DNA from: Streptomyces pluripotens
GTDB taxonomy: Bacteria; Actinomycetota; Actinomycetes; Streptomycetales; Streptomycetaceae
Length of the DNA stretch: 64,000 bases
Reading direction: 5' to 3'
Assembly (NCBI RefSeq): GCF_000802245.2
Contig: NZ_CP021080.1
Span: 2,728,001-2,792,000 of the forward strand
Made by a program: the position numbers and the translations under genes. Below are positions 28,422-38,575 of this stretch, in pieces (within the stretch, counting starts at the first letter, position 1; every line of letters starts with the position of its first letter). The notes under the pieces are model-generated. The model had not been told where the DNA came from. It did no database searches and saw only the letters and a program-made list of their open reading frames with translations.

Positions 28422-28916
28422 TCAGGCGTCCTTGGACTCCTCGGCGGCGGCCTCCTCGGCCGGAGCCTCGGCGGTCTCCTCCGCCTTGACCTCCTCGGCC
28501 TCCTTGACCGCGCGCTTGGTGGCGGCCTCGGCCTCACCCACGGCCTTCTGCTGCACCGTCAGCGCCTCGACCAGCTCGATGACAGCCATGGGGGCGTTGT
28601 CGCCGCGGCGGTTACCGATCTTGGTGATGCGGGTGTAACCACCCGGACGGTTCTCGTAACGCGGGCCGATCTCGGTGAAGAGCGTGTGGACGATGCTCTT
28701 GTCCGTGATGACCTGGAGCACCTGACGGCGGTTGTGAAGGTCGCCCTTCTTCGCCTTGGTGACCAGACGCTCGGCGTACGGGCGTAGGCGGCGGGCCTTC
28801 GCCTCGGTGGTGGTGATGCGGCCGTGCTCGAAGAGCGCCTTCGCGAGGTTCGCGAGGAGCAGCTTCTCGTGCGCGGCGCTGCCGCCCAGACGGGCACCCT
28901 TGGTGGGCTTCGGCAT
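28422..28916 (-). CDS. rplQ: 50S ribosomal protein L17
   Basis: A 164-residue L17, located near the peptide exit tunnel. The conserved part is residues 1-115 ([21 protein letters not shown] to APMAVIELV). The remainder is a Glu/Ala/Lys-rich acidic tail common in actinobacterial L17. It follows rpoA by 117 bases with a hairpin between them. Confidence 0.96.
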   Translation of the reverse strand: MPKPTKGARLGGSAAHEKLLLANLAKALFEHGRITTTEAKARRLRPYAERLVTKAKKGDLHNRRQVLQVITDKSIVHTLFTEIGPRYENRPGGYTRITKIGNRRGDNAPMAVIELVEALTVQQKAVGEAEAATKRAVKEAEEVKAEETAEAPAEEAAAEESKDA

Positions 28917-28995
28917 TGTTTCTTCTCCTGTGTGTCTGCCCCGGCCGTGTCAGGTACCGGGGTCAGTATCCGAGCGAGCGGTTGCCCGTCGGAGA

Positions 28996-29022
28996 TCCGG
29001 GGGCCTCGGTGAGGCCCCCGGA
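28996..29022 (-). terminator. Hairpin between rpoA and rplQ
   Basis: A perfect 12-bp stem (28996-29007 with 29011-29022) with a 3-base loop, 11 bases past the rpoA stop. It may be a partial terminator or mRNA stabiliser that sets the rpoA:rplQ ratio. Confidence 0.6.
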
Positions 29023-29033
29023 AGGGGTACCGA

Positions 29034-30056
29034 TCAGTACTGCTCGGTCTCCACGAAACCCGCGTCCGTGTCGTCGTCGGCGCCGAAGGCGTCCGCGGCG
29101 GCGGTCGGGTCGAATCCGGGCGGGCTGTCCTTCAGGGCCAGGCCCATGCCGGCCAGCTTCGCCTTGACCTCGTCGATCGACTTCGCACCGAAGTTGCGGA
29201 TGTCGAGGAGGTCGGCCTCGGAACGCGCGACCAGCTCACCCACGGAGTGGATGCCCTCGCGCTTGAGGCAGTTGTACGACCGAACGGTGAGCTCCAGCTC
29301 CTCGATCGGCAGCGCCAGATCGGCGGCGAGCGCGGCGTCCGTCGGGGACGGACCCATGTCGATGCCCTCGGCGTCGATGTTCAGCTCGCGGGCGAGGCCG
29401 AACAGCTCCACCAGGGTCTTGCCGGCGGAGGCCATGGCGTCGCGCGGACGCATCGCCTGCTTGGTCTCGACGTCGACGATCAGCTTGTCGAAGTCGGTGC
29501 GCTGCTCAACACGCGTGGCCTCGACCTTGTAGGTGACCTTCAGCACGGGGCTGTAGATCGAGTCGACCGGGATGCGGCCGATCTCCTGGCCGACCTGCTT
29601 GTTCTGGACAGCCGAAACGTAACCGCGGCCACGCTCGACCGTCAGCTCCATCTCCAGCTTGCCCTTGCCGTTGAGCGTGGCGAGGACCAGGTCGGGGTTG
29701 TGCACCTCGACGCCGGCCGGGGGCGCGATGTCGGCGGCGGTGACCAGACCCGGGCCCTGCTTGCGCAGGTACATCACGACCGGCTCGTCGTGCTCCGAGG
29801 AGACGACGAGCTGCTTGATGTTGAGGATCAGGTCGGTGACGTCTTCCTTGACACCCGGCACGGTGGTGAACTCGTGCAGGACACCGTCGATCCGGATCGA
29901 GGTGACGGCGGCACCCGGGATCGAAGACAGGAGGGTACGACGGAGGGAGTTGCCGAGGGTGTAACCGAAGCCCGGCTCCAGCGGCTCGATCACGAACCGG
30001 GAGCGGAACTCGTCGACGACCTCTTCGGTCAACGAGGGACGCTGAGCGATCAGCAT
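29034..30056 (-). CDS. rpoA: DNA-directed RNA polymerase alpha subunit
   Basis: A 340-residue alpha subunit. The N-terminal assembly domain contains [30 protein letters not shown] flexible linker is followed by the C-terminal domain (residues about 245-315, [19 protein letters not shown]), which binds UP elements and activators. Length and ends match Streptomyces RpoA. rpsD does not precede it, unlike in enterobacteria. It is 147 bases after rpsK, with a hairpin in the gap. Confidence 0.97.
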   Translation of the reverse strand: MLIAQRPSLTEEVVDEFRSRFVIEPLEPGFGYTLGNSLRRTLLSSIPGAAVTSIRIDGVLHEFTTVPGVKEDVTDLILNIKQLVVSSEHDEPVVMYLRKQGPGLVTAADIAPPAGVEVHNPDLVLATLNGKGKLEMELTVERGRGYVSAVQNKQVGQEIGRIPVDSIYSPVLKVTYKVEATRVEQRTDFDKLIVDVETKQAMRPRDAMASAGKTLVELFGLARELNIDAEGIDMGPSPTDAALAADLALPIEELELTVRSYNCLKREGIHSVGELVARSEADLLDIRNFGAKSIDEVKAKLAGMGLALKDSPPGFDPTAAADAFGADDDTDAGFVETEQY

Positions 30057-30140
30057 GTGTGGATCAGATCCTTCATTCGTGGACGCCCGCTATTTGACGT
30101 CCGACAAAAACCGCACCCGTGGGAAGTGCGGGTACTGCAA

Positions 30141-30189
30141 GGGTACGGGCGGTACGCCCCCCTTGCGAGGAGGTACCGCCCGTATACCC
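30141..30189 (-). terminator. Hairpin between rpsK and rpoA
   Basis: GGGTACGGGCGGTAC (30141-30155) pairs with GTACCGCCCGTATACCC (30173-30189) with a two-base bulge, a long stem in the 147-base rpsK-rpoA gap. It may be a processing site, since the operon must continue into rpoA. Confidence 0.5.
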
Positions 30190-30203
30190 GGATCCGCCGT
30201 GCG

Positions 30204-30608
30204 TCAGACGCGACGACGCTTCGGCGGACGGCAGCCGTTGTGCGGGGTCGGGGTGACGTCCTGGATGGAGCCGACCTCGAGACCCGTCGCCTGCAGGGAG
30301 CGGATCGCGGTCTCACGACCGGAACCCGGACCCTTGACGAACACGTCGACCTTGCGCATGCCGTGCTCCTGGGCGCGGCGGGCGGCCGACTCGGCGGCCA
30401 TCTGCGCGGCGAACGGCGTGGACTTCCGGGAGCCCTTGAAGCCGACGTGGCCGGCGGAGGCCCAGGAGATCACGTTGCCGGACGGGTCCGTGATGGAGAC
30501 GATCGTGTTGTTGAACGTGCTCTTGATGTGCGCGTGGCCGTGAGCGACGTTCTTCTTTTCCTTGCGGCGCACCTTCTTGGCAGCGCCCTGACGACCCTTG
30601 GGGGGCAT
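30204..30608 (-). CDS. rpsK: 30S ribosomal protein S11
   Basis: A 134-residue S11 of the 30S platform. Conserved segments are [33 protein letters not shown] and the C-terminal [18 protein letters not shown]. Lys/Arg-rich N-terminus as expected. It is 64 bases after rpsM. Confidence 0.97.
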   Translation of the reverse strand: MPPKGRQGAAKKVRRKEKKNVAHGHAHIKSTFNNTIVSITDPSGNVISWASAGHVGFKGSRKSTPFAAQMAAESAARRAQEHGMRKVDVFVKGPGSGRETAIRSLQATGLEVGSIQDVTPTPHNGCRPPKRRRV

Positions 30609-30672
30609 CTACTAACTCCTAGGGAGGTGGTCGGTCCTACAGCGAAGACCGTGGACGGGTATCCGCTGCGGA

Positions 30673-31053
30673 CTACTTCTTGCCCGGCTTCTTCTTGCCG
30701 GCGATGGCGCGACGCGGCCCCTTGCGGGTGCGGGCGTTGGTGCTGGTGCGCTGACCGCGGACGGGCAGACCGCGACGGTGACGCAGACCCTGGTAGCAAC
30801 CGATCTCGACCTTGCGGCGGATGTCGGCCTGGATCTCGCGACGGAGGTCACCCTCGGTCTTGATGTTGTTGTCGACGTACTCGCGGATCGCGACGAGCTG
30901 CTCCTCGGAGAGGTCGCGAACGCGGGTGTTCGGGTCGACGCCGGTCGCAGCCAGCGTCTCCTGCGAGAGGGTCCGGCCGATGCCGAACACGTAGGTGAGG
31001 GCGACCTCCACGCGCTTGTCGCGCGGGATGTCAACACCGGAAACGCGTGCCAT
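30673..31053 (-). CDS. rpsM: 30S ribosomal protein S13
   Basis: A 126-residue S13 of the 30S head, which contacts S19 and the 50S subunit. It begins [28 protein letters not shown] and [21 protein letters not shown] are visible, and the tail is strongly basic. A good ribosome site (AGGAGCC) precedes the ATG. The 197-base gap to rpmJ has a small hairpin at 31154-31172. Confidence 0.97.
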   Translation of the reverse strand: MARVSGVDIPRDKRVEVALTYVFGIGRTLSQETLAATGVDPNTRVRDLSEEQLVAIREYVDNNIKTEGDLRREIQADIRRKVEIGCYQGLRHRRGLPVRGQRTSTNARTRKGPRRAIAGKKKPGKK

Positions 31054-31250
31054 TCAATGGCTCCTGGTGATTCTTCGGAGGTCTTCCGCAGAACCGGTTC
31101 CCGGCCGCCGTACTAGGTACGAACCGGGTCCCCGGCCTCCGACCGGGGGTGTCAAGCCGCTCGCGACGGCTTGGGTCCTGCGTATGAACATATTCAGCTC
31201 GCGTCGCGCGAATCTCTGCGATGGCTGTGCAGAGGGTGTGTGGTCGTGCG

Positions 31251-31364
31251 TCAGCCCTGGCGCTGCTTGTGGCGCGGGTTCTCGCAGATGACCATGACCC
31301 GGCCGTGACGGCGGATCACCCTGCACTTGTCGCAGATCTTCTTGACGCTCGGCTTGACCTTCAT
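31251..31364 (-). CDS. rpmJ: 50S ribosomal protein L36 (zinc-ribbon form)
   Basis: A 37-residue L36, short enough to be missed by length cut-offs. It starts [14 protein letters not shown] and ends with [10 protein letters not shown]. The residues CxxC, then a later Cys, then a His form the zinc-ribbon set, so this is the zinc-binding (C+) type. It lies 59 bases after infA and 197 bases before rpsM, the standard place in the alpha operon. Confidence 0.95.
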   Translation of the reverse strand: MKVKPSVKKICDKCRVIRRHGRVMVICENPRHKQRQG

Positions 31365-31423
31365 TGGGTGAGGTTCTCCGGGTCAGTGCCATCGCCCCGG
31401 GCGGGCCGGGGCGCGGGCAAGAT

Positions 31424-31645
31424 CTACTTGTATCGGTAGACGATCCGGCCACGTGTCAGGTCGTACGGAGACAACTCCACCACGACCCGGTCGTCAGGGA
31501 GGATACGGATGTAGTGCATCCGCATCTTGCCGCTGATGTGGGCCAGGACCTGGTGGCCGTTCTGGAGCTCAACCCTGAACATGGCGTTCGGCAGAGACTC
31601 GACGACAGTGCCCTCGATCTCGATGGCACCCTGTTTCTTGGCCAC
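31424..31645 (-). CDS. infA: Translation initiation factor IF-1
   Basis: A 73-residue single OB-fold protein that binds the 30S A site during initiation. [34 protein letters not shown] and [12 protein letters not shown] match the family over its full length. It follows map by 152 bases, so it may have its own promoter there. Confidence 0.97.
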   Translation of the reverse strand: MAKKQGAIEIEGTVVESLPNAMFRVELQNGHQVLAHISGKMRMHYIRILPDDRVVVELSPYDLTRGRIVYRYK

Positions 31646-31797
31646 GCTTTGTCCTTCGAATCGACTTCCTAGATCGACTCCCAGGCTTTCCCTTACGGGT
31701 GCATGCGGACATGCGGGTGCACAAGAGCCGACGAGTCAGTCTACGACGGCGCACCCGGAAAGGCGAATCGAGGCAGTCTTCCCCACGCAGGACGTCG

Positions 31798-32634
31798 CTA
31801 TGCGAGCGGGTCCGGCGCCGCGGCGATCCCGTACTCCGCCAGCTTCGCCTTGCCCCCGTCCACGGCCGTCAGGACCAGCGGGCCCTGCTCCGTCAGGGCG
31901 ACCGAGTGCTCCCAGTGGGAGGACCACGTGCCGTCAGTGGTGATGACCGTCCAGTCGTCTTCGAGGACCTTTGTCCTCGGGGTGCCCAGGGAGACCATCG
32001 GCTCGATCGCCAGGCAGAAACCGGGGACCAGCTTGGGGCCCTTGCCGCGGCGGCGCTCAACGTAGTTCAGCAGGTGCGGGTCCATGTGCATCTCGGTGCC
32101 GATGCCGTGGCCGCCGTAGTCCTCGATGATGCCGTAGCGCCCGCCACCGGGCTTGGGCTGGCGGCGGATGTAGGTCTCCACGGCGCGGGAGATGTCGACC
32201 AGCCGGTTGCCCTGCTTCATGGCCGCGATGCCGGCCCACATCGACTCCTCGGTCACCCGGGACAGCTCGATCAGCTCCGGGGCGTGGCCGGAACCGACGA
32301 AGGCCGTGTAGGCGGCGTCACCGTGCCACCCCTCGATGATCGCGCCGCAGTCGATGGAGATCATGTCGCCGTCCTTGAGGACGACGTCCTCGGACGGGAT
32401 GCCGTGGACGACGACGTCGTTGACCGAGGTGCAGATCGTCGCCGGGAAACCGCCGTAACCGAGGAAGTTCGACTTGGCGCCGTGCTCGGCCAGAACCTTC
32501 CGGGCGACCTCGTCCAGGTCCTTCGTGCTCGCGCCGGGGACGGCGGCTTCACGCGTGGCCGTGTGGATGGCCGCTACGACCAGGCCCGCCGCACGCATCT
32601 TGGCGATCTGCTCGGGGGTCTTGATCTGCACCAT
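31798..32634 (-). CDS. map: Methionine aminopeptidase, type I
   Basis: A 278-residue metallopeptidase that removes initiator Met from nascent proteins. The five metal ligands are visible in order: Asp in MISIDCGA, Asp in WHGDAAY, His in GHGIGTEMH, Glu in AIEPMV and Glu in SHWEHSVAL. ATG start. It is the third gene of secY-adk-map, 124 bases after adk; that gap holds a compact hairpin (32709-32728). Confidence 0.95.
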   Translation of the reverse strand: MVQIKTPEQIAKMRAAGLVVAAIHTATREAAVPGASTKDLDEVARKVLAEHGAKSNFLGYGGFPATICTSVNDVVVHGIPSEDVVLKDGDMISIDCGAIIEGWHGDAAYTAFVGSGHAPELIELSRVTEESMWAGIAAMKQGNRLVDISRAVETYIRRQPKPGGGRYGIIEDYGGHGIGTEMHMDPHLLNYVERRRGKGPKLVPGFCLAIEPMVSLGTPRTKVLEDDWTVITTDGTWSSHWEHSVALTEQGPLVLTAVDGGKAKLAEYGIAAAPDPLA

Positions 32635-32708
32635 GGGGGCCTGCGCTCTCCGTCACTCATGCTGGCTGGGTTACCTGTACAACACTACGGCCGCGGCGCC
32701 CAGAGGGT

Positions 32709-32728
32709 CCCCGGACTGGAGTCCGGGG
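32709..32728 (-). terminator. Small hairpin between adk and map
   Basis: CCCCGGAC and GTCCGGGG pair around TGGA in the 124-base gap between adk and map. It could be a weak terminator or processing site; the gene order is normally co-transcribed. Confidence 0.4.
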
Positions 32729-32758
32729 GAGGGCACCGCGGCCGGAAGGACCGGAAGA

Positions 32759-33421
32759 CTACTTCTCGGCCTTCTCCCGCTTGAGGGCTTCCAACGCCCG
32801 CTGCGTGATCTCGTCCACCGGGCCCAGGGAGGAGATCGTCACGACCAGCCCCTGCGCCTTGTAGTAGTCGATGATCGGCTCGGTCTGCGTGTGGTAGACC
32901 TCAAGCCGCTTGCGGACGGTGCCCTCGGAGTCGTCGTCGCGCTGGTACAGCTCACCGCCGCAGACGTCGCACACGCCCTCCTTCTTCGGCGGGCTGTACG
33001 AGACGTGGAACACGTGCGAGGGCTCCTTGCGGCACACACGCCGGCCGGCGATCCGCTTGACCACCTCGTCCTCGGGGACCTCCAGGTCCAGGACTGCGTC
33101 CAGCGCGATGCCCTCGGTCTCCAGCAACTCGTCCAACGCCTCCGCCTGCGAGACGTTGCGCGGGAAGCCGTCCAGCAGGAACCCGCCCTCGGCGTCCGGC
33201 TGCTCCATGCGGTCCTTGGCCATCGCGATGGTGACCTCGTCGGGGACGAGGTTACCGGCGTCCATGTAGGACTTCGCGAGCTTGCCCAGCTCGGTCTGTT
33301 GGCTGATGTTGGCCCGGAACAGGTCACCCGTGGAGATGTGTGGGACGGCCAGCTTCTCAGCGAGACGGACGGCTTGCGTTCCCTTACCGGCACCGGGCGG
33401 CCCGACGAGGACGATACGCAT
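32759..33421 (-). CDS. adk: Adenylate kinase
   Basis: A 220-residue kinase that interconverts AMP + ATP and 2 ADP. Walker A is [11 protein letters not shown]. The AMP-binding segment is [11 protein letters not shown], and [11 protein letters not shown] and the LID arginines in RITGRR-like IAGRRVCRK are visible. It is the long-LID type; the LID carries a CDVC pair and a single Cys but not a full four-Cys zinc set. Its ATG overlaps the secY TGA by one base (TGATG), implying coupling. Confidence 0.96.
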   Translation of the reverse strand: MRIVLVGPPGAGKGTQAVRLAEKLAVPHISTGDLFRANISQQTELGKLAKSYMDAGNLVPDEVTIAMAKDRMEQPDAEGGFLLDGFPRNVSQAEALDELLETEGIALDAVLDLEVPEDEVVKRIAGRRVCRKEPSHVFHVSYSPPKKEGVCDVCGGELYQRDDDSEGTVRKRLEVYHTQTEPIIDYYKAQGLVVTISSLGPVDEITQRALEALKREKAEK

Positions 33422-34734
33422 CAGCGGAGGAACCCTTCGTAATTGCGCTGCTGGAGCTGGCTCTCGATCTGCTTCACCGTTTCGAGACCGACACCCACGA
33501 TGATCAGGATGCTGGTTCCCCCGAACGGGAAGTTCTGGCTTGCATTGAAGCCGACCAACGCCATTGTCGGTACGAGAGCGATCACACCCAGATACAGCGA
33601 ACCCGGCCAGGTGATCCGGTTGAGCACGTAGCTCAGGTACTCAGCGGTCGGTCGGCCAGCCCGGATGCCCGGGATGAAGCCACCATACTTCTTCATGTTG
33701 TCGGCGACTTCCTCGGGGTTGAAGGAGATCGCCACGTAGAAGAACGCGAAGAAAACGATGAGCAAGAAGTACAGAGTGATGTAAATCGGGTGGTCGCCCT
33801 TGGTCAGGTTCTGGGTGACCCACCGCTTCCAGCCCGAGTTGCCCCCCGCGAACTGCGCCACGAGCGCCGGGATGTAGAGCAGCGACGAGGCGAAGATGAC
33901 GGGAATCACACCCGCCTGGTTCACCTTGAGCGGGATGTACGTGGACGTACCACCGTAGGAACGACGGCCGATCATGCGCTTCGCGTACTGCACCGGGATG
34001 CGGCGCTGGGCCTGCTCGACGAAGACGACCAGGCCGACCATGACCAGTCCGACGGCGATGACGGTGCCGAACTCGATCCAACCGCCGGCCAGGGTGCCCT
34101 GCTTCTTGATGGCCCACACCGCGGACGGGAAGGTAGCGGCGATCGAGATGAACATCAGGATCGACATGCCGTTGCCGATACCGCGGTCGGTGATCAGCTC
34201 ACCGAGCCACATCACGACGGCCGTACCGGCGGTCATGCAGATGACCATGGTGATCGTCGTGAAGATCGCCTGGTCCGGGACGATGCTGCCGGCGACCGAG
34301 CAGCCGCTGAACAGCGCACCACTGCGGGCGGTGGCGACCAGGCCGGTGCCCTGCAGGATGGCGAGCGCCACGGTCAGGTAGCGGGTGTACTGCGTGATCT
34401 TCGCCGTGCCGGCCTGGCCCTCCTTCTTCAGGGCTTCCAGGCGCGGGATGACCACGGTCAGCAGTTGAAGGATGATGCTGGCCGTGATGTACGGCATGAT
34501 GCCGAGCGCGAAGACCGTGATCTGCAGCAGCGCACCGCCGCTGAACATGTTCACGAGGCCGAACAGGCCCTGGTTACCCGACGCCTCGGTCACGCACTGC
34601 TGGACGGCCTTGTAGTTGACGCCGGGGATCGGAATGTGGGTACCGACCCGGTAGACCACGATGATGCCCAGCGTGAAGAGCAGCTTCTTGCGCAGGTCGG
34701 GCGTCCTGAACGCCCGGGCGAACGCGGTGAGCAC
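33421..34734 (-). CDS. secY: Preprotein translocase subunit SecY
   Basis: A 437-residue polytopic membrane protein forming the channel of the Sec translocon, with ten expected helices. Signatures are [13 protein letters not shown] at the N-terminus (plug region [11 protein letters not shown] follows), [19 protein letters not shown], and the cytoplasmic loop [15 protein letters not shown]. It ends [12 protein letters not shown] and overlaps adk. It is separated from rplO by 244 bases containing a strong hairpin, so it likely has its own promoter. Confidence 0.97.
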   Translation of the reverse strand: MLTAFARAFRTPDLRKKLLFTLGIIVVYRVGTHIPIPGVNYKAVQQCVTEASGNQGLFGLVNMFSGGALLQITVFALGIMPYITASIILQLLTVVIPRLEALKKEGQAGTAKITQYTRYLTVALAILQGTGLVATARSGALFSGCSVAGSIVPDQAIFTTITMVICMTAGTAVVMWLGELITDRGIGNGMSILMFISIAATFPSAVWAIKKQGTLAGGWIEFGTVIAVGLVMVGLVVFVEQAQRRIPVQYAKRMIGRRSYGGTSTYIPLKVNQAGVIPVIFASSLLYIPALVAQFAGGNSGWKRWVTQNLTKGDHPIYITLYFLLIVFFAFFYVAISFNPEEVADNMKKYGGFIPGIRAGRPTAEYLSYVLNRITWPGSLYLGVIALVPTMALVGFNASQNFPFGGTSILIIVGVGLETVKQIESQLQQRNYEGFLR

Positions 34735-34812
34735 GGTGCCTCCTGCGACCCCCGCGCAACTGCGTCAAGGGTGACGGTCTTGAGGTTCCAATGAAACAAC
34801 GACATGGATAAC

Positions 34813-34818
34813 GGTCAA
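34813..34818 (-). promoter_or_regulatory. Possible -35 box of a secY promoter
   Basis: TTGACC on the minus strand, about 80 bases upstream of the secY ATG and downstream of the rplO terminator. A -10 is not convincing: TTCATT lies 17 bases further. Listed because the preceding terminator implies a promoter in this gap. Confidence 0.3.
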
Positions 34819-34909
34819 CTGCCGCTCAGGGTGCCCCATGGGGACCACCCGGTGAAAGTGGGCAGTGCAGGCCACCTTACCGGCGATGGCACCGCCCTAG
34901 GAACGACCA

Positions 34910-34943
34910 ACCGGGGATACCCCATTTGTGGGGTATCCCCGGT
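34910..34943 (-). terminator. Perfect 15-bp hairpin between rplO and secY
   Basis: Arms 34910-34924 and 34929-34943 pair perfectly around a four-base TTTG loop, 35 bases past the rplO stop. On the minus strand TTGG follows. It is one of the strongest hairpins in the ribosomal cluster and probably ends the spc-type operon before secY. Confidence 0.8.
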
Positions 34944-34978
34944 CGGGATCGTTCACGTCATCGAGGCGCCCGAAGGAC

Positions 34979-35434
34979 TCAGACCAGCTCGGTGACCGTA
35001 CCGCCGGCGGCGGTGATCTTCTCCTTGGCGGAGCCGGAGACGGCGTCCACCGTCACCTGCAGCGCCACGGAGATCTCGCCCTGGCCAAGAACCTTGACAA
35101 GGCTGTTCTTGCGAACGGCGCCCTTGGCCACGAGGTCCTGGACGGTGACCTCGCCACCCTGCGGGTAGAGCGCGGCCAGCTTGTCGAGGTTCACGACCTG
35201 GTACTCGGTCTTGAACGGGTTCTTGAAGCCCTTCAGCTTCGGGAGGCGCATGTGCAGCGGCATCTGGCCACCCTCGAAGCGCTCCGGAACCTGGTAGCGG
35301 GCCTTGGTGCCCTTGGTACCACGACCGGCCGTCTTACCCTTCGACGCCTCACCACGACCGACACGGGTCTTGGCGGTCTTGGCGCCCGGGGCGGGACGGA
35401 GGTTGTGGATCTTCAGCGGGTTCTGCTCCGCCAT
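34979..35434 (-). CDS. rplO: 50S ribosomal protein L15
   Basis: A 151-residue L15, a late-assembly protein bound to 23S rRNA. It begins [20 protein letters not shown], followed by the Gly/Lys-rich [19 protein letters not shown] arm. The [14 protein letters not shown] segment is diagnostic. Two bases after rpmD. Last gene before the hairpin that precedes secY. Confidence 0.97.
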   Translation of the reverse strand: MAEQNPLKIHNLRPAPGAKTAKTRVGRGEASKGKTAGRGTKGTKARYQVPERFEGGQMPLHMRLPKLKGFKNPFKTEYQVVNLDKLAALYPQGGEVTVQDLVAKGAVRKNSLVKVLGQGEISVALQVTVDAVSGSAKEKITAAGGTVTELV

Positions 35435-35436
35435 GA

Positions 35437-35619
35437 TCAGTCGACCTCCTCGACCGACACGAGGTGGCGGACGGTGTGCACCATGCCGCGGAACTCGGGA
35501 CGGTCCTCCTTGACGACCACGGTGTTGATCCCCTTGAGACCAAGCGACCGCAGGGTGTCACGGTGGTTCTGCTTGCTGCCGATGTAGGACTTGACCTGCG
35601 TAATCTTGAGCTGCGCCAT
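35437..35619 (-). CDS. rpmD: 50S ribosomal protein L30
   Basis: A 60-residue L30. It reads [19 protein letters not shown], then [20 protein letters not shown] and [11 protein letters not shown], the whole bacterial-type domain. I chose the ATG at 35619; the frame is open upstream only as a shadow of rpsE. Two bases after rpsE and two before rplO. Confidence 0.96.
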   Translation of the reverse strand: MAQLKITQVKSYIGSKQNHRDTLRSLGLKGINTVVVKEDRPEFRGMVHTVRHLVSVEEVD

Positions 35620-35621
35620 GA

Positions 35622-36227
35622 TTACGCACCCGCCCCGGCACGCGCACGCAGCAGAGCCGCGGGAGCGACGTCCTCCAGGGGCAGACCACGGCGGGCCGCG
35701 ATCTCCTCGGGACGCTGCAGGCCCTTCAGGGCCTCCACGGTCGCGTGCACGATGTTGATGGCGTTGTCGGAGCCGAGCGACTTCGACAGCACGTCGTGGA
35801 TACCGGCGCACTCCAGCACGGCGCGCACCGGACCACCGGCGATAACACCGGTACCGGGGGACGCGGGCTTGAGCAGCACGACGCCGGCAGCCTTCTCACC
35901 CTGGATGGGGTGCGGGATGGTGCCCTGGATCCGGGGGACCTTGAAGAAGTGCTTCTTGGCCTCCTCAACGCCCTTGGCGATGGCGGCCGGCACCTCCTTG
36001 GCCTTGCCGTAACCGACACCCACGGTGCCGTCACCGTCGCCCACCACGACCAGCGCGGTGAAGCTGAAGCGACGACCACCCTTCACAACCTTGGCGACGC
36101 GGTTGATCGCGACAACGCGCTCAACGTACGCGGTCTTCTCGGCGGCAGCAGCGCCGCCGTCACGGCCCTTCCGGTCCCGCCGCTCGCCGCCACCGGCACC
36201 GCCACCGCGGCGCTGGGGTCCAGCCAT
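35622..36227 (-). CDS. rpsE: 30S ribosomal protein S5
   Basis: A 201-residue S5, important for decoding accuracy. The double-stranded-RNA-binding-like N domain ([23 protein letters not shown]) follows a roughly 35-residue Gly/Arg-rich extension. [24 protein letters not shown] sequence and [10 protein letters not shown] mark the C domain. 37 bases after rplR. Confidence 0.97.
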   Translation of the reverse strand: MAGPQRRGGGAGGGERRDRKGRDGGAAAAEKTAYVERVVAINRVAKVVKGGRRFSFTALVVVGDGDGTVGVGYGKAKEVPAAIAKGVEEAKKHFFKVPRIQGTIPHPIQGEKAAGVVLLKPASPGTGVIAGGPVRAVLECAGIHDVLSKSLGSDNAINIVHATVEALKGLQRPEEIAARRGLPLEDVAPAALLRARAGAGA

Positions 36228-36264
36228 TGGATTTACCTCTCTCTATTCCGCTAGCTACGGCGGC

Positions 36265-36648
36265 TCAGAACCTGAGCCCGGCCTCGCGGGCGGCGTCCGC
36301 CAGGGCAGCGATGCGCCCGGCGTACTGGTTGCCACCACGGTCGAACACGACGGCCTCGACACCGGCGGCCTTGGCACGCTCGGCGACCAGGGCGCCGACC
36401 TGCTTGGCCTGCGCGGACTTGTCGCCCTCGGCACCGCGGATCGAGCTGTCCAGGGTGGACGCCGACGCCAGGGTGTGGCCCTTCAGGTCGTCGATCACCT
36501 GCGCCACGATGTGGCGGTTGGAGCGGGTCACGACCAGACGGGGACGCTCCGCGGTACCGGAGATCCGCTTGCGGATCCGGATGTGGCGGCGCTTGATCGC
36601 GGCGCGCTTGTAGGCGTCGCCCTTGAGGATCTTCTGCCCGTATGCCAT
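36265..36648 (-). CDS. rplR: 50S ribosomal protein L18
   Basis: A 127-residue L18, the 5S rRNA-binding protein of the central protuberance. [20 protein letters not shown] and [21 protein letters not shown] are conserved, and it ends REAGLRF as typical. Three bases after rplF. Confidence 0.97.
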   Translation of the reverse strand: MAYGQKILKGDAYKRAAIKRRHIRIRKRISGTAERPRLVVTRSNRHIVAQVIDDLKGHTLASASTLDSSIRGAEGDKSAQAKQVGALVAERAKAAGVEAVVFDRGGNQYAGRIAALADAAREAGLRF

Positions 36649-36651
36649 GGC

Positions 36652-37191
36652 TTACTTACCCGCCTTTCCGACCTTGCGGCGGATGACTTCGCCCTCGTAC
36701 TTGACGCCCTTGGCCTTGTACGGGTCGGGCTTGCGCAGCTTGCGGATGTTGGCCGCAACCTCGCCGACCTTCTGCTTGTCGATGCCCTCGACCGAGAAAC
36801 GGGTCGGGGACTCCACCTTGAAGGAGATGCCCTCGGGGGCCTCGACCAGGATCGGGTGGCTGTAGCCGAGCGCGAACTCCAGGTTCGAGCCCTTGGCGGT
36901 CACTCGGTAACCGACACCGCTGATCTCGAGCTTCTTCACGTAACCCTGGGTCACGCCGGTGATCATGTTCGCCACCAGCGTGCGGGACAGGCCGTGCAGG
37001 GCCTTGCTCTGACGCTCGTCGTTGGGGCGGGTCACCTGCAGGGTGCCGTCCTCGCCCTTGGCGATGTCGATCGGCGCCGCGACGGTGTGGGTCAGCGAGC
37101 CCCTGGGGCCCTTGACCGCGACCGTACGGCCGTCGATGGTGACGTCCACGCCGGCGGGAACCGCGATGGGGAGCTTGCCGATGCGCGACAT
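36652..37191 (-). CDS. rplF: 50S ribosomal protein L6
   Basis: A 179-residue L6 with two related RNA-binding domains. It begins [19 protein letters not shown], and [26 protein letters not shown] and [19 protein letters not shown] are diagnostic. 24 bases after rpsH. Confidence 0.97.
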   Translation of the reverse strand: MSRIGKLPIAVPAGVDVTIDGRTVAVKGPRGSLTHTVAAPIDIAKGEDGTLQVTRPNDERQSKALHGLSRTLVANMITGVTQGYVKKLEISGVGYRVTAKGSNLEFALGYSHPILVEAPEGISFKVESPTRFSVEGIDKQKVGEVAANIRKLRKPDPYKAKGVKYEGEVIRRKVGKAGK

Positions 37192-37215
37192 AGCTGTTTC
37201 CTCCGTTCCCTTCTG

Positions 37216-37614
37216 CTACCAGACGTAGGCGAGGACTTCCCCACCCACGCCCTTCTTGCCGGCCTGCTTGTCGGTGAGGAGCCCGTGGGACGTGGAGATG
37301 ATCGCCACGCCCAGGCCGCCGAGCACCTTCGGCAGGTTGGTGGACTTCGCGTAGACCCGGAGACCGGGCTTGGAGATCCGCTTGATGCCCGCGATGGAGC
37401 GCTCACGGTTGGGGCCGAACTTCAGCTCCAGGACGAGGTCCTTGCCGACCTCGGCGTCCTCGACCTTCCAGCCCGTGATGAAGCCCTCCTGCTGGAGGAT
37501 CTCCGCGATGTGCGACTTGATCTTGGAGTGCGGCATCGACACCGAGTCGTGGTAAGCCGAGTTCGCGTTCCGCAGACGCGTGAGCATGTCTGCGATCGGA
37601 TCAGTCATGGTCAT
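37216..37614 (-). CDS. rpsH: 30S ribosomal protein S8
   Basis: A 132-residue S8 of the 30S body, and in many bacteria a translational repressor of its operon. [20 protein letters not shown] opens the domain. [28 protein letters not shown] closes it, with the usual C-terminal VW. A 212-base gap separates it from rpsN, larger than other gaps in this operon. Confidence 0.97.
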   Translation of the reverse strand: MTMTDPIADMLTRLRNANSAYHDSVSMPHSKIKSHIAEILQQEGFITGWKVEDAEVGKDLVLELKFGPNRERSIAGIKRISKPGLRVYAKSTNLPKVLGGLGVAIISTSHGLLTDKQAGKKGVGGEVLAYVW

Positions 37615-37808
37615 GAATTGGCCTGTGGCCTTTCTCGCCGGGGTTTCCTATATGCGCCATCCCTCTCCCCGTACGTGAGACGGGACGGGTGCGGTGCGGG
37701 GACCTACGGCGTAGTAAGTCGTTCAGGGCGGCAGAGGCCCAACCCTCCAAGCCTAAGCCATGAGGGGAGGCGCCCCTGCCGTCCCGGTTGCTTACCGAGA
37801 GGTCCAGG

Positions 37809-37828
37809 AATCCCGAATTACCGGGATT
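37809..37828 (-). repeat. Small inverted repeat spanning the rpsN stop codon
   Basis: AATCCCG (37809-37815) and CGGGATT (37822-37828) pair perfectly with a six-base spacer and include part of the rpsN TAA stop. It lies at the start of the 212-base rpsN-rpsH gap. It could be an mRNA hairpin that protects or regulates the transcript. I saw nothing else definite in that gap. Confidence 0.4.
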
Positions 37829-38012
37829 ACCAGGAGCTCTTGGTCACGCCCGGCAGCTCGCCACGGTGAGCCATCTCACGAAGGCACACGCGGCAGAGGC
37901 CGAACTTGCGGTAGACGGAGTGCGGACGGCCACAGCGCTGGCAGCGGGTGTAGCCACGCACACCGAACTTGGGCTTGCGAGCAGCCTTCGCGATGAGAGC
38001 CTTCTTCGCCAT
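37827..38012 (-). CDS. rpsN: 30S ribosomal protein S14, zinc-binding type
   Basis: A 61-residue type-Z S14 with the zinc ribbon [20 protein letters not shown], part of the 30S head. It begins [20 protein letters not shown] chose the ATG at 38012; the frame is open upstream only as a shadow of rplE. Streptomyces often carry a second, zinc-free copy elsewhere under zinc control, which this window does not show. Confidence 0.96.
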   Translation of the reverse strand: MAKKALIAKAARKPKFGVRGYTRCQRCGRPHSVYRKFGLCRVCLREMAHRGELPGVTKSSW

Positions 38013-38017
38013 CTCGC

Positions 38018-38575
38018 TCACGCCTCCTTGAACGGGAAGCCGAGGTGACGGAGCAGGGCGCGGCCCTCTTCGTCGTTGGTCGCCGTGGTCACCACGGTGA
38101 TGTCCATACCCCGGACGCGGTCGATCTTGTCCTGGTCGATCTCGTGGAACATGACCTGCTCCGTGAGACCGAAGGTGTAGTTGCCACGGCCGTCGAACTG
38201 CTTCGGGGACAGGCCGCGGAAGTCGCGGATGCGCGGCAGCGCGAGCGACAGGGTGCGGTCCAGGAACTCCCACATGCGGTCGCCACGGAGCGTGACATGG
38301 GCACCGATCGGCTGACCCTCGCGCAGCTTGAACTGCGCGATGGACTTGCGGGCCTTGGTGACGGCCGGCTTCTGACCGGTGATGGTGGTCAGGTCGCGGA
38401 TCGCACCTTCGATCAGCTTCGAGTCACGGGCGGCGTCGCCGACACCCATGTTGACCACGATCTTGACGAGGCCGGGAACCTGCATGACGTTCTCGTACTT
38501 GAACTCGTCACGCAGCTTGCCCGCGATCTCCTCGCGGTACTTCTGCTTCAGACGCGGAGTGGTGGTGGTAGCCAT
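38018..38575 (-). CDS. rplE: 50S ribosomal protein L5
   Basis: A 185-residue L5, which binds 5S rRNA in the central protuberance. [26 protein letters not shown] at the start and [21 protein letters not shown] near the end are diagnostic. Its ATG overlaps the rplX stop by one base. Confidence 0.97.
   Translation of the reverse strand: MATTTTPRLKQKYREEIAGKLRDEFKYENVMQVPGLVKIVVNMGVGDAARDSKLIEGAIRDLTTITGQKPAVTKARKSIAQFKLREGQPIGAHVTLRGDRMWEFLDRTLSLALPRIRDFRGLSPKQFDGRGNYTFGLTEQVMFHEIDQDKIDRVRGMDITVVTTATNDEEGRALLRHLGFPFKEA

Noticed and set aside
31054..31452. Minus-strand open frame between rpmJ and rpsM (about 45 codons from an internal ATG near 31188)
   Set aside because: No ribosome site and overlap with rpmJ and leader sequence; the real genes here are rpmJ and rpsM.
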